In this document: one piece after another, positions 9,001-17,129 of the stretch
Position numbering within the stretch: position 1 is the stretch's first letter
How the letters are laid out: each line of letters begins with the position of its first letter
Assembly (NCBI GenBank): GCA_017550335.1
Contig: JAFZPM010000009.1
Coordinates: 62,001-126,000, forward strand
DNA length: 64,000 bases
Source of the DNA: Paludibacteraceae bacterium
GTDB lineage: Bacteria > Bacteroidota > Bacteroidia > Bacteroidales > Paludibacteraceae
Reading direction: 5' to 3'
Translations under genes and position numbers: made by a program
Notes under the pieces: model-generated
Database searches by the model: none
The model's input: only the letters and a program-made list of their open reading frames with translations
Told to the model about the DNA's origin: nothing

Positions 9001-9782
9001 TGACGGCCGACCGCAAGAGACGTTCCGGCGTGAAGGCGGCCATCATCCGTGAGAAGGGTACGAACGGAGAGCGTGAGATGGCTTATTCCCTCTACTTGGC
9101 GGGCTTCGACGTGAAGGATGTCCACATGACCGATTTGACGTCCGGTCGTGAGACGCTGGAGGACGTGAACATGATCGTCTTCTGCGGTGGATTCTCCAAC
9201 TCGGACGTGTTGGGCTCAGCGAAGGGCTGGGCGGGCGGTTTCCGCTACAGCGAGAAGGCGAAGGAGACGCTGGCGAAGTTCTATGCGCGTGAGGACACCC
9301 TGAGCTTGGGTATCTGCAACGGTTGCCAGCTGATGGCTGAATTGGAGCTGCTCTATCCTGAGCATGAGAAGAAGCATAAGATGTTGCACAATAACTCCCA
9401 CAAGTTCGAGTCTAACTTCGTGGGCCTGACGATCCCTGAGAACGACTCCGTGATGTTCGGTTCGCTCTCCGGCAGCAAGTTGGGCGTATGGGTGGCTCAT
9501 GGCGAGGGCAAGTTCGACTTCCCTTACGCGGAGAGCGAGTACAATGTGATCGCTAAGTACACCTATGAGGGTTATCCTGCCAATCCGAACGGATCCATGT
9601 ACAACGTGGCGGGCGTATGTTCCAAGGATGGTCGCCACTTGGCGATGATGCCACACTTGGAGCGTGCCATCTTCCCTTGGCAATGGGCTTACTATCCGGA
9701 GGATCGTAAGGCGGTGGACGAGGTGACCCCATGGTTGGAGGCCTTCGTCAATGCCCGTAAGTGGATTGAGAACAAGAAGTGA
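6093..9782 (+). CDS. purL: Phosphoribosylformylglycinamidine synthase, single-chain
   Basis: Fourth step of purine synthesis: FGAR to FGAM, using glutamine and ATP in the cytoplasm. The 1229-residue length is that of the fused large PurL of Gram-negative bacteria rather than the PurSLQ set. The first AIR-synthase-like half shows [34 protein letters not shown] and [11 protein letters not shown]. The second half has [10 protein letters not shown] and [10 protein letters not shown]. The C-terminal glutaminase domain from about residue 980 has the nucleophile Cys in GICNGCQLM, then [11 protein letters not shown] and a late [10 protein letters not shown] with the catalytic His. It is monocistronic, between its own promoter and terminator. 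Confidence 0.97.
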   Translation: [1229 protein letters not shown]

Positions 9783-9806
9783 TGCTTCGAGCGAACTAGA
9801 TAGGGG

Positions 9807-9837
9807 AGCGTGCCTTAGCGGGCACGCTTCTTTTTTT
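9807..9837 (+). terminator. Rho-independent terminator after purL
   Basis: An AGCGTGCC/GGCACGCT stem with a 6-base loop is followed by TTCTTTTTTT. Confidence 0.85.
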
Positions 9838-9859
9838 ATGTTCAGGGTGAATCGGTGAT

Positions 9860-10771
9860 TTATTCAGAGTCCTCGTCCGGCTCCACGTGGATGGAGGTTT
9901 GGATCTCCTGCCCATATTTCTCACGCAGGCTACGTTCCACCTCGGTGGAGATGTTATGCGCCTCCACGATGGTCATGTCGGGCGATACGACGACGTGCGC
10001 GTCCACGATGATGCTGGTGCCGTTGCGCCGCGTCTTCAGGTCGTGTATGCTCTCCACGCCCTCCACTTTTGAGGCGATGGCGATCATCTCCTCCTCCATT
10101 TCCTGGGGCAGAGCCACCTCCAGCAGTTCCTTGAGGGAAGGGATGCCCATTTGTATGGCGGATACGAAGATGGCGACGCTGATGCCGCAGCAGACGATCG
10201 GGTCGAGTATCACCCATTCGTCGCCCAAGAGGATGGCGCCACCGATGCCAAGGGCGGATCCGATGGAGGAGAGAGCGTCCGTCCGGTGGTGCCAGGCGTT
10301 CGCTATGACGACGGGGCTGGAGACATCCCGCCCCACCTTTGCCGTGTATCGGAAGAGCAGTTCCTTGGCGATGATGGAGGCGATCGCCGCCCAGAGTGCG
10401 ATGGTGTGGGGCACCTCGATCGCTTTGCCTTGCACCACGTCTATGATGGCGCTCAGACCCGTCAGGCACATTTTCGCCGCCACGAAGATCAGCATGAGGC
10501 TGACGAATAGGGTAGCCATGGTTTCGTATTTCCCATGACCGTACTTGTGGTCCTTATCCTTTCCTTTGGAGGATATGCGGACACAGATGAGCACCACGAT
10601 GTCCGATATGAGGTCGGACAAAGAGTGGATACCATCCGCTATCATGGCCGCACTGTGACCCAGTACGCCGGCTATGATTTTTGCTACAGTCAACAACACA
10701 TTGACGAATGAGCCAAGTAGAGTGACCCTTGTGATCTTCCTCTCCCTGGTTCGCTGAACCGGTTCCTCCAT
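9860..10771 (-). CDS. Cation diffusion facilitator (zinc/iron-type metal exporter)
   Basis: Inner-membrane proton-driven divalent metal exporter of the CDF family, 303 residues (typical length). About six transmembrane helices lie in residues 15-215. The metal-site residues are visible as HSLSD in helix 2 and HHRTD in helix 5, with a histidine-bearing loop (DKDHKYGHGKYE). A soluble C-terminal domain (about 215-295) contains HDLKTRRNG and VDAHVVVSPDMTI, the usual dimerising cytoplasmic domain. It faces purL tail-to-tail across the purL terminator. The metal (Zn, Fe or Mn) cannot be told from sequence by eye. Confidence 0.92.
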   Translation of the reverse strand: MEEPVQRTRERKITRVTLLGSFVNVLLTVAKIIAGVLGHSAAMIADGIHSLSDLISDIVVLICVRISSKGKDKDHKYGHGKYETMATLFVSLMLIFVAAKMCLTGLSAIIDVVQGKAIEVPHTIALWAAIASIIAKELLFRYTAKVGRDVSSPVVIANAWHHRTDALSSIGSALGIGGAILLGDEWVILDPIVCCGISVAIFVSAIQMGIPSLKELLEVALPQEMEEEMIAIASKVEGVESIHDLKTRRNGTSIIVDAHVVVSPDMTIVEAHNISTEVERSLREKYGQEIQTSIHVEPDEDSE

Positions 10772-10997
10772 TGCTAATATCGTTCCTTTAAGTTAAGTGT
10801 TACTACAAATTTAATCATTCGGGGTGAAAATATCACAGTTTGCGTGTTGTTTTTATTGATCGATCAAGAAATATACATTACCTCCGTACTCTTCGTTTCT
10901 CTGTAAGAAAATATAAATCCTTTGCCAGAAAATGATTCTGATAATTGAACAGAATTGCTTATTTTTGTATATCCACATTGGTTGGGTTAAGTGATTT

Positions 10998-11813
10998 ATG
11001 GACAGCAAAGACTTTTGGAACGATATTATTTCTATCATAGACGGAGATTTTTCGCCTAAGGGTCTTTATAAATTGGAGTGTTATGCGGAACAGTTCATTA
11101 GTGGCAAACTTGTATATCAACGATTTTCACCGGCAGAACAGCATGGCTGCTCAGCGGGAGGTCCAACGAATGTCATTGCAACCCTACTCGCGGGAGCAGA
11201 TGCTGCAGCAAATAGAGGAGTTCAGAAACCATTCGACTACCAAGAAGAGTGCGAACGAGGAAAGGCGTAAGAAGCGATAATTGAGTCTTGGTCACGGAAG
11301 GCTGGTTGTTGGTATGATGATACGGATATCTTCTTTGGAAAATGTTTGGGGGAGAATATTGCGGAAGGAGGTGAAGCTCTTGTCTATAAATATGGCAATG
11401 ATTTGTTGAAGACGATAGGGCTGGACTATTATATTCAGCCCATATTAGCTTTAGACCGTGTCTGCCTTCACAATAGTTTATTCCCTGAAACGAGTATGTC
11501 GGTGTTGGGATTTGGAAGGAAACAGAGTGGGGAATGGCAGATTGTTGTTGGTCAGCCATATGTGCAAGGGAAACAAATGAGTGATGGTCAAATTTCTGAG
11601 TTCGCCCAAAAAATAGGTTTTAAATTGGTTAACCCAAGGAATTGGACCTTTGCCACCCCCAACATATATTTGAGTGATCTTCATGATGAAAATGTGATTC
11701 TTTCAAAGGAAGGTAATATATTTGTGGTCGATTGTGATGTGCGTATCAATACACCTGAATTGCGTTGTGGAGGTATTCGTGTGTTGACGACGGAGGTTAA
11801 ATTTGTTGAATGA
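10998..11813 (+). pseudogene. Polyvalent-protein-type kinase gene interrupted by one in-frame TAA
   Basis: One frame runs from ATG 10998 to the stop at 11813 with a single internal TAA at 11268-11270. Before it: FSPAEQHGCSAGGPTNVIATLL and DYQEECERGKA. After it, in the same frame: EAIIESWSRKAGCWYDDTD, GENIAEGGEALVYKYG, GLDYYIQPILALDRV, IYLSDLHDENVI and NIFVVDCDVRINTP. The latter motifs are those of the putative serine/threonine/tyrosine kinase domain found in polyvalent proteins of mobile elements (HDEN catalytic loop, VVDCD metal-binding Asp). CAA to TAA would be a single change. As read it is a pseudogene, unless it is split into two products or TAA is read through. The A+T-rich composition suggests transfer. 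Confidence 0.75.
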
Positions 11814-11887
11814 CAAGTCATTGATGCTTCAGGCTCTTTTTTTATCTATTCGAACCATCAAACTAATTCTTAATTTATAATCAACCA

Positions 11888-12634
11888 TCATTTTCCCACC
11901 GCTCCCACAATTGCGATCACCCCACTGATAGCCATGTATACATAGACGATTTTGCGCAATGTCTCGATCGATATGCGCTCGAACACCAATTTGCCCAAGT
12001 AAGTACCTGCCGCCACGCCTGCCACCGCATAGATCCAGCTGATGCGCACCTCATGGGTGAAGAGCCCGTTGCCGGCGCGGAAGAGCGTCATCGCCACGTT
12101 GCCGATGAAGAAGTAGATTTGCGCCATGGCGAGGTAGTGCTCCTTGTCCTTCTCCGAGGCGAGGAAGTAGAGCACCGCCGGTGGCCCCTGCATGCCGAAG
12201 AATCCGCCCATCACGCCGCTGAGGCTTCCCATCGAAATCTGAAGAGGTAACGACGGACGAACCTGTATGTGCTGGCTGACGAAGAGGAAGTAGAGGCTCA
12301 TGACGATCAACATGATGCCCAACAATATCTTCAGGGAATTGTCCGCTAAGGTTGAGACGTATTGGATGGCGACGAAGGAGACGACCAGGAAGGTGAGCAG
12401 GATGGGTATCATCCGCTTCCACACCACGTACTTATAGGCTCTGGAGAGGATGAAGACGGATTGTGTGGCGGAGAGCATGCCGGATAGGGTGACGGACTCG
12501 CCATAGGAGGGCATCAGATAGGGGAGCATCGTCATGATGAAGATGCCGAACCCGAACCCGCACACCCGCTGCACGAAGGCGGCCATCATGGCCAGACTGA
12601 ATAGTGCAACGATCAGAAACAGTGAGAACTCCAT
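11888..12634 (-). CDS. TauE/SafE family membrane permease (sulfite/anion exporter type)
   Basis: About 248 residues with eight or so hydrophobic segments. The paired glycine-rich motifs GFGFGIFIMTMLPYLMP near the N-terminus and GSLSGVMGGFFGMQGPPAV in the middle are the duplicated half-signatures of TauE/SafE (DUF81). Family members move sulfite, sulfoacetate or other organosulfur anions. The substrate here is unknown. I placed the start at MEFSLFLIV (12634), because the upstream in-frame extension to 12700 runs into the 22-bp intergenic repeats and spoils the first membrane helix. It lies behind yitT on the same strand but separated by the repeat array. Confidence 0.85.
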   Translation of the reverse strand: MEFSLFLIVALFSLAMMAAFVQRVCGFGFGIFIMTMLPYLMPSYGESVTLSGMLSATQSVFILSRAYKYVVWKRMIPILLTFLVVSFVAIQYVSTLADNSLKILLGIMLIVMSLYFLFVSQHIQVRPSLPLQISMGSLSGVMGGFFGMQGPPAVLYFLASEKDKEHYLAMAQIYFFIGNVAMTLFRAGNGLFTHEVRISWIYAVAGVAAGTYLGKLVFERISIETLRKIVYVYMAISGVIAIVGAVGK

Positions 12635-12664
12635 ACCGCTTACAAATTTCACCGCGAAGATACA

Positions 12665-12733
12665 TAGTAAATGGCTAAATAGTAAATTCCCAATGGCCAA
12701 ATAGTAAATCGTAAATAGCTAAATCGTAAATAC
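12665..12733. repeat. 22-bp intergenic tandem repeat, locus A
   Basis: About three units sharing TAGTAAAT...AAA. Two are exactly 22 bases and one is shortened to 15. The same unit occurs at 40928, 42151 and 60860. Confidence 0.75.
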
Positions 12734-12735
12734 AA

Positions 12736-13614
12736 TCATTCCGTCGGACGTTGGTAGAAATTCCCTAACAGTTTTTCCGTTTGTATCGTATTGATGAAAG
12801 CGTCCGGATCGATTTTCCTCACCTCCTTGTTGATCTTCGGATACTCCTCTTGGGAGACCACGGAGTAGACGATCGTGCGGGGCGAATGTTCGTAGGCGCC
12901 CTCCGACGGTATCAGTGTGGCCGTGTGTTCGGTCAGTCTGGCGATGATTTCGCATACCTCGTCGGGATGGGTCGTGACGATCAGCAGGGTCGCTTGCTGG
13001 TACTTCTTGTAGAGCGTGTGCAGGATCTGTGTTGACGCGAATTGGAATATGATCGAATAGAGCGCCTTGTCCCATCCGAAGAGCAGTCCGGCGGCGGATA
13101 GGATGATGATGTTCACGCCCAGGACAATGTTCCATGCGTCCCTATGCCGCTTCTCCGACAGGTATATCGCGATGAAATCCGTACCTCCGGACGTGGCGTT
13201 CACGAATAGGCAGAGACTGATCGCGACACCATTGATGATGCCTCCGAATATGCTGATCAGCAGTGTGTCGTAGGTGATTGTGTAAGAGGGTAGTAAGTCG
13301 GTGAATATGCCTGTCAACAATATCATCAGGCAGGAGTAGAGCGTGAACCTCTTCCCGATGAACCTGAACCCGATGTAGACGGGTATCGCATTGATGATGA
13401 CGTTGACGATGGTGTAGGGGAGTTTGATACCGAAGAACATGTCACATGCCCTCAATATCAAAATGGTCAAGCCGGTTGCGCCACCTGGATATAGCTCCCC
13501 GGCTTGAACAAATGTACGTATGTTGGCGGACATCAGCAAGGCGGACAGGACAACGAAAAGAATCCGTTTGGCATCCCTCTTCAAGATCGTTTTTATATTC
13601 ACATCCATATCCAT
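12736..13614 (-). CDS. YitT family membrane protein (DUF161 + DUF2179)
   Basis: About 292 residues. The N-terminal 180 residues hold five or six membrane helices with QAGELYPGGATGL and NATSGGTDFIAIYLS, the family signatures. The last 80 residues form the cytoplasmic DUF2179 domain (LLIVTTHPDEVCEIIARL ... VYSVVSQEEYPKI). The molecular role of the family is not established. The ATG at 13614 was chosen; the annotated-looking start at 13623 is TTG. The stop lies 3 bases beyond the 22-bp repeat array. The adjacent downstream gene is the TauE/SafE permease, so two membrane proteins of uncertain role sit together. Confidence 0.88.
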   Translation of the reverse strand: MDMDVNIKTILKRDAKRILFVVLSALLMSANIRTFVQAGELYPGGATGLTILILRACDMFFGIKLPYTIVNVIINAIPVYIGFRFIGKRFTLYSCLMILLTGIFTDLLPSYTITYDTLLISIFGGIINGVAISLCLFVNATSGGTDFIAIYLSEKRHRDAWNIVLGVNIIILSAAGLLFGWDKALYSIIFQFASTQILHTLYKKYQQATLLIVTTHPDEVCEIIARLTEHTATLIPSEGAYEHSPRTIVYSVVSQEEYPKINKEVRKIDPDAFINTIQTEKLLGNFYQRPTE

Positions 13615-13670
13615 TCCTAACAATTACATCCCCCAAAAATTCATAATTCAAAATTCATAATTCTTAATTC

Positions 13671-14825
13671 TCAGAGGCTTTGCCTATAAATCTCCAGCAC
13701 GTCCTCCTTGAACAATGGCTTGAAGTTACCGACGTGGCCGTTGCCGACGCATTTCTGCGCCATCGTTTCCAACACCTCTTCGCCCAATCCCAGCTCAGTG
13801 AGTGTGGCAGGCAATCCGATGGCGGTGAAGAAGGCGCGGAGCTTGTCAATGCCTCGGAGGATGGTCTTCTCCTCGTCACGGTCCGCCTTGATGCCCATCA
13901 CGTTGACGGCGAACTGGTAGAACATCTTCGGGTTCTCCTTGTAGACGTGCCTCATCCAGTTAGGCGTGAGGACGGCCAAGCCCGCACCGTGAGGAACCTT
14001 GCAGTCCTGCGCGCTCAGTTCGTGCTCCATGTCGTGGCAGCCCCAGTCTTGGATACGGCCGCAACCGAGGAATCCGTTATGGGCGACGGAGCCGGCGAGG
14101 GAGACCTCCGACCATGCCTCGTAGTCTTGCGGATTCTTTATCAGGAGGTAAGCGTTGCGCATGATGGTCTTGAGCGTCGCTTCGCAGAGCGAGTCGATCA
14201 GCTCCGTGTGGGTGGTCTGCGTGAAGTAACGCTCGAAGATGTGGCTCATCATATCGCAGACACCGTAGGCGATTTGGTTCTTAGGCAGGGTGAAGAAGAT
14301 GACAGGGTCGACGACGCTCACCACGGGGCGGATCTTCTGGCTGCTGTAGCCCAGTTTCCTGCCCTTGTAGGAGATCACCGTGTCGGGGCTCACCTCGCTG
14401 CCCGCGGCCGGGATGGTGAGCACGGTGGCGACCGGTAGCGCATTGCTGACCTCTCCGCCACGCTCGTAGAATGACCACACGTCCGCTTCGTAGTAGCCCA
14501 TGGCGATCGCCTTGGAGGTGTCGATGACGCTACCTCCTCCGACGGCCAGGATGAGCTGAACCTGCTCCTTCTTGGCTATCTCAATGCCTTCCAGCACCTT
14601 CTCGTAGGTGGGGTTGGCCTGTATGCCGGAGAGCTCCACGAAGGAGATCCCCTCTTCTTTCAGTGATTTCGTCACATCATCATATACACCGTTGCGCTTG
14701 ATGCTTCCGCCGCCATAGACAAGTAAAACCTTGTTGGCAAATGGTTTGATACGAGAACCAACCGTTTTGCGCTGGTCCTTCCCGAAACAGTACTTCGTAG
14801 CGCATTGAAAAGAAAAATTATCCAT
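13671..14825 (-). CDS. Iron-containing alcohol dehydrogenase (butanol dehydrogenase type)
   Basis: A 384-residue member of the group III Fe-ADH family, close to NAD(P)H-dependent butanol dehydrogenases BdhA/YqhD. The N-terminal nucleotide-binding part has LLVYGGGSIKRNGVYDDV and AVGGGSVIDTSKAIA. The C-terminal helical part carries the metal ligands in CDMMSHIFERY (Asp and His), DMEHELSA and PHGAGLAVL (His). It reduces aldehydes, probably for redox balance in fermentation. The exact substrate is inferred. Its start is 277 bases from xseB, and no terminator was found between it and YitT. Confidence 0.92.
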   Translation of the reverse strand: MDNFSFQCATKYCFGKDQRKTVGSRIKPFANKVLLVYGGGSIKRNGVYDDVTKSLKEEGISFVELSGIQANPTYEKVLEGIEIAKKEQVQLILAVGGGSVIDTSKAIAMGYYEADVWSFYERGGEVSNALPVATVLTIPAAGSEVSPDTVISYKGRKLGYSSQKIRPVVSVVDPVIFFTLPKNQIAYGVCDMMSHIFERYFTQTTHTELIDSLCEATLKTIMRNAYLLIKNPQDYEAWSEVSLAGSVAHNGFLGCGRIQDWGCHDMEHELSAQDCKVPHGAGLAVLTPNWMRHVYKENPKMFYQFAVNVMGIKADRDEEKTILRGIDKLRAFFTAIGLPATLTELGLGEEVLETMAQKCVGNGHVGNFKPLFKEDVLEIYRQSL

Positions 14826-15102
14826 TTTTTGTGTCCGAGTTAAAATTAGGTTTATACTTTAAATCAGATGCTAAGTTAAGAAAAAGGATCACTAATCATG
14901 AAAAAAAAGAGCTTTTTTGCGGGGTTGGAACCGAATATTTATCCGTTGATGTGGGTAGTCCCGCATCGTCGTGGGCGATGGTTCATGTTTGTGCGTGGTG
15001 GACGAGGCGACGGGTCCGCCCGATTGCCGGTTGAGGTAGATGGTGGGGCCTATTGCGCATCGGGCAGGGAAGGACAAGCCCCGTGGGAGGTTCCTGCCAA
15101 GC

Positions 15103-15291
15103 CTATTTGTCGATGAGGCTCTCCACCTCCTCTGAAGTATGGTACAGCTTCTCCTTGCAGAACTGCAGCAGCTCCTTCGCTCGCTTCGCCTTCTTGGTCA
15201 GTTCGTCCATGTCCGCCTGTCCGCTTTCCAAAAGTTCCAGTATCTCTTTCAGTTCCGCCATGGCGGCTTTATAAGACATTTCCTTCTTCAT
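15103..15291 (-). CDS. xseB: Exodeoxyribonuclease VII small subunit
   Basis: A 62-residue, almost wholly helical protein, the normal size for XseB. The core SYKAAMAELKEILELLESG followed by DELTKKAKRAKELL and the terminal ESLIDK region match the family. It associates in several copies with XseA to degrade single-stranded DNA into oligonucleotides. It overlaps the end of xseA by 23 bases on the same strand, which indicates translational coupling. Confidence 0.93.
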   Translation of the reverse strand: MKKEMSYKAAMAELKEILELLESGQADMDELTKKAKRAKELLQFCKEKLYHTSEEVESLIDK

Positions 15292-16552
15292 TTTTTTCGC
15301 ATTTATTGATTACACTTTGAATGTTGCCATCTTTCAGATAGGTGGTGAGTTGGTCGCCTGGCTGTAGGTTTTTGACGGAGGAGACCACCTTCCCTTTGCA
15401 TACCGTCAGGCTGTAGCCTTTGCCGAGGATTGTTTCCGGGGAGACCAATGTCAGGGATTTCTCCAGCATTTCCAGCCGGTGACTCTCTTCTCTCAGGAGG
15501 GTGCGTATGGCGGTGACCAGGCGTATGCCGCACATGTCTACCCATTGGGTGGCGGATTGTAGCGTTAGACGACAAACGCTTGATAACGAATGGGATAGGC
15601 GTTCCACTTCGTGTGTCTCGTCGGATAACCGTTTCCGGAAAGCGTGTGCCATGTCTTGTCGGACGGATAGGAGTTCGGACTCGAGCTCCATCATCATCTC
15701 AACCAGGAAGGCGGCGACGGCAGTGGGGGTCTTGCAGCGGATGGCGGCCACCATGTCGACGACAGACTCGTCGCGATCGTGTCCGATGCCCGTGATGACA
15801 GGTAATGGGAAGTTCGCCACGTTGCAGGCCAAGTCGTACTCGTCGAACGCTGCCATGTCCGTTGTGGCGCCTCCTCCTCGGATGATGACCACGGCGTCGA
15901 AGTGGTCTATTCGCTCATAGATTTTGTCCAGTGCGTCGATGATGCTCTGCACCGTTTGGTCGCCTTGCATCACCGCCGGGAAGAGTGTCGGGACGAAGCC
16001 GAAGCGGTTGCCGTCCGCCATTAGTTGGTCGCGGAAGTCCCCGTATCCGGCCGCTGTGTCGGAGGAGATCACGGCGATGCGTCTGCAAGGGACGGGAAGT
16101 TCCGTCTGACGGTTCATGTCCCACACGCCATCCTCCTTCAGCCGATTGATCGTTTCCTGGCGTTTCTTCGCCATGTCGCCTATTGTGAAGGAGGGGTCGA
16201 TGTTACGGATGTTCAGTTGTAGTCCGTATTGCTCGTGGAAAGAGAGGCTCACCGCTACCAGGACCTTCATGCCCGGGCATAGGTTGCGCTGCGTTTCCGC
16301 GAAGAAGAAGGATTTTATCAGGGTGTAGGAGCTTTTCCAGATGATCGCGTTGATTTTCGCCTCGATTAGTTTGTCGGCGGTGCCTTTGTCCACCAGAACC
16401 AGGTAGCAGTTCCCGTTGGCGTTCTCGCGGAGCTCGCTGATCTCCGCCCGTACCCAATAGGTGTCCGCATAGACATTTGAAAGCACCTCCTTGACCGTCG
16501 CAAGGAAGTCCTTCAGGGACATTGAATCGCGGGATGTTTCGGCAGACTGCAT
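15269..16552 (-). CDS. xseA: Exodeoxyribonuclease VII large subunit
   Basis: About 427 residues. An N-terminal OB-fold domain (WVRAEISELRENANGNCYLVLVD) is followed by the catalytic region with IAVISSDTAAGYGDF, VVIIRGGGATTDMAAFD and ITGIGHDRDESVVDMVA, the XseA hallmark motifs, then a coiled helical region and GYSLTVCKGKVV near the end. The in-frame ATG at 16573 would give MGFFFRSM, but that stretch is the rpsT terminator stem and T-run, so the true start is at 16552 or at MSLKDFL (16522). Neither has a good ribosome-binding site, which is normal in Bacteroidota. Confidence 0.92.
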   Translation of the reverse strand: MQSAETSRDSMSLKDFLATVKEVLSNVYADTYWVRAEISELRENANGNCYLVLVDKGTADKLIEAKINAIIWKSSYTLIKSFFFAETQRNLCPGMKVLVAVSLSFHEQYGLQLNIRNIDPSFTIGDMAKKRQETINRLKEDGVWDMNRQTELPVPCRRIAVISSDTAAGYGDFRDQLMADGNRFGFVPTLFPAVMQGDQTVQSIIDALDKIYERIDHFDAVVIIRGGGATTDMAAFDEYDLACNVANFPLPVITGIGHDRDESVVDMVAAIRCKTPTAVAAFLVEMMMELESELLSVRQDMAHAFRKRLSDETHEVERLSHSLSSVCRLTLQSATQWVDMCGIRLVTAIRTLLREESHRLEMLEKSLTLVSPETILGKGYSLTVCKGKVVSSVKNLQPGDQLTTYLKDGNIQSVINKCEKNEEGNVL

Positions 16553-16558
16553 GCTACG

Positions 16559-16589
16559 AAAAAAAAAGCCCATCTGAAAGGATGGGCTT
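16559..16589 (-). terminator. Rho-independent terminator of rpsT
   Basis: On the minus strand, AAGCCCATC/GATGGGCTT with a 6-base loop runs into nine T. It overlaps the 5' extension of the xseA frame. Confidence 0.9.
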
Positions 16590-16623
16590 CCTGTTTCTAT
16601 GAATGATGACCTAATGTCAACAA

Positions 16624-16875
16624 TTACATCTTGTTGATCATGATGGACAACTTAGACTTCAGGTTAGAAGCCTTGTTCTTGTGGATAACGTGAGTCTTAA
16701 CCAATTTGTCCAACATGGAAGAAACCTCAGGAAGTCTCTTGGCAGCCTCTTCTTTATCCTTCATGGCTCTCAAGTCGCGGACAGCATTACGAGCTGTTTT
16801 AGCGTAATATCTGTTTTGCAATCTTTTGGCCTCAGCTTGTCTTACTCTTTTGATTGATGATTTGTGATTTGCCAT
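16624..16875 (-). CDS. rpsT: 30S ribosomal protein S20
   Basis: An 83-residue basic protein: [20 protein letters not shown], then [13 protein letters not shown] and [13 protein letters not shown], the S20 signature. It binds 16S rRNA in the small subunit. The lysine/arginine-rich helices and length match the family. It sits directly downstream of tRNA-Glu on the same strand, with 29 bases between, so the two may be co-transcribed. It ends at a strong terminator. Confidence 0.96.
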   Translation of the reverse strand: MANHKSSIKRVRQAEAKRLQNRYYAKTARNAVRDLRAMKDKEEAAKRLPEVSSMLDKLVKTHVIHKNKASNLKSKLSIMINKM

Positions 16876-16904
16876 TTTTTTAATATGTCTTTATTGTTTA
16901 TTAG

Positions 16905-16976
16905 TAGCCTCTAGGGGAGTCGAACCCCTCTTTAGAGAATGAAAATCTCTCGTCCTAGCCGATAGACGAAGAGGCC
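16905..16976 (-). tRNA. tRNA-Glu (anticodon TTC)
   Basis: The minus strand reads GGCCTCTTCGTCTATCGGCT at the 5' end. It has an AGAGA/TCTCT anticodon stem around the loop TTTTCAT (anticodon TTC), a T arm AGGGG-TTCGACT-CCCCT and the acceptor strand AGAGGCT. The acceptor stem pairs over seven positions with one G-T. CCA is not encoded. Confidence 0.93.
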
Positions 16977-17129
16977 AGCCTTTTTTGCGTTTGATACCTG
17001 TGTCTCAAATGCGGTGCAAAAGTAGTGCGTATTTTTTTATCTGACAAATATTTTCGTCATTTTTTTCAGAAAGGGTTCGTCATTTTTTGTGGCCAACTGT
17101 TGACGGATGGTGTCCGTTCGGCTCCATGC

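Noticed and set aside
14830..15100. Small plus-strand frames between the alcohol dehydrogenase and xseB
   Set aside because: They lack promoter, ribosome-binding site and any family resemblance. I see nothing convincing in this gap.
16553..16573. Seven extra N-terminal residues of XseA (MGFFFRS)
   Set aside because: They are encoded by the rpsT terminator stem and T-run, so this is not a real start.
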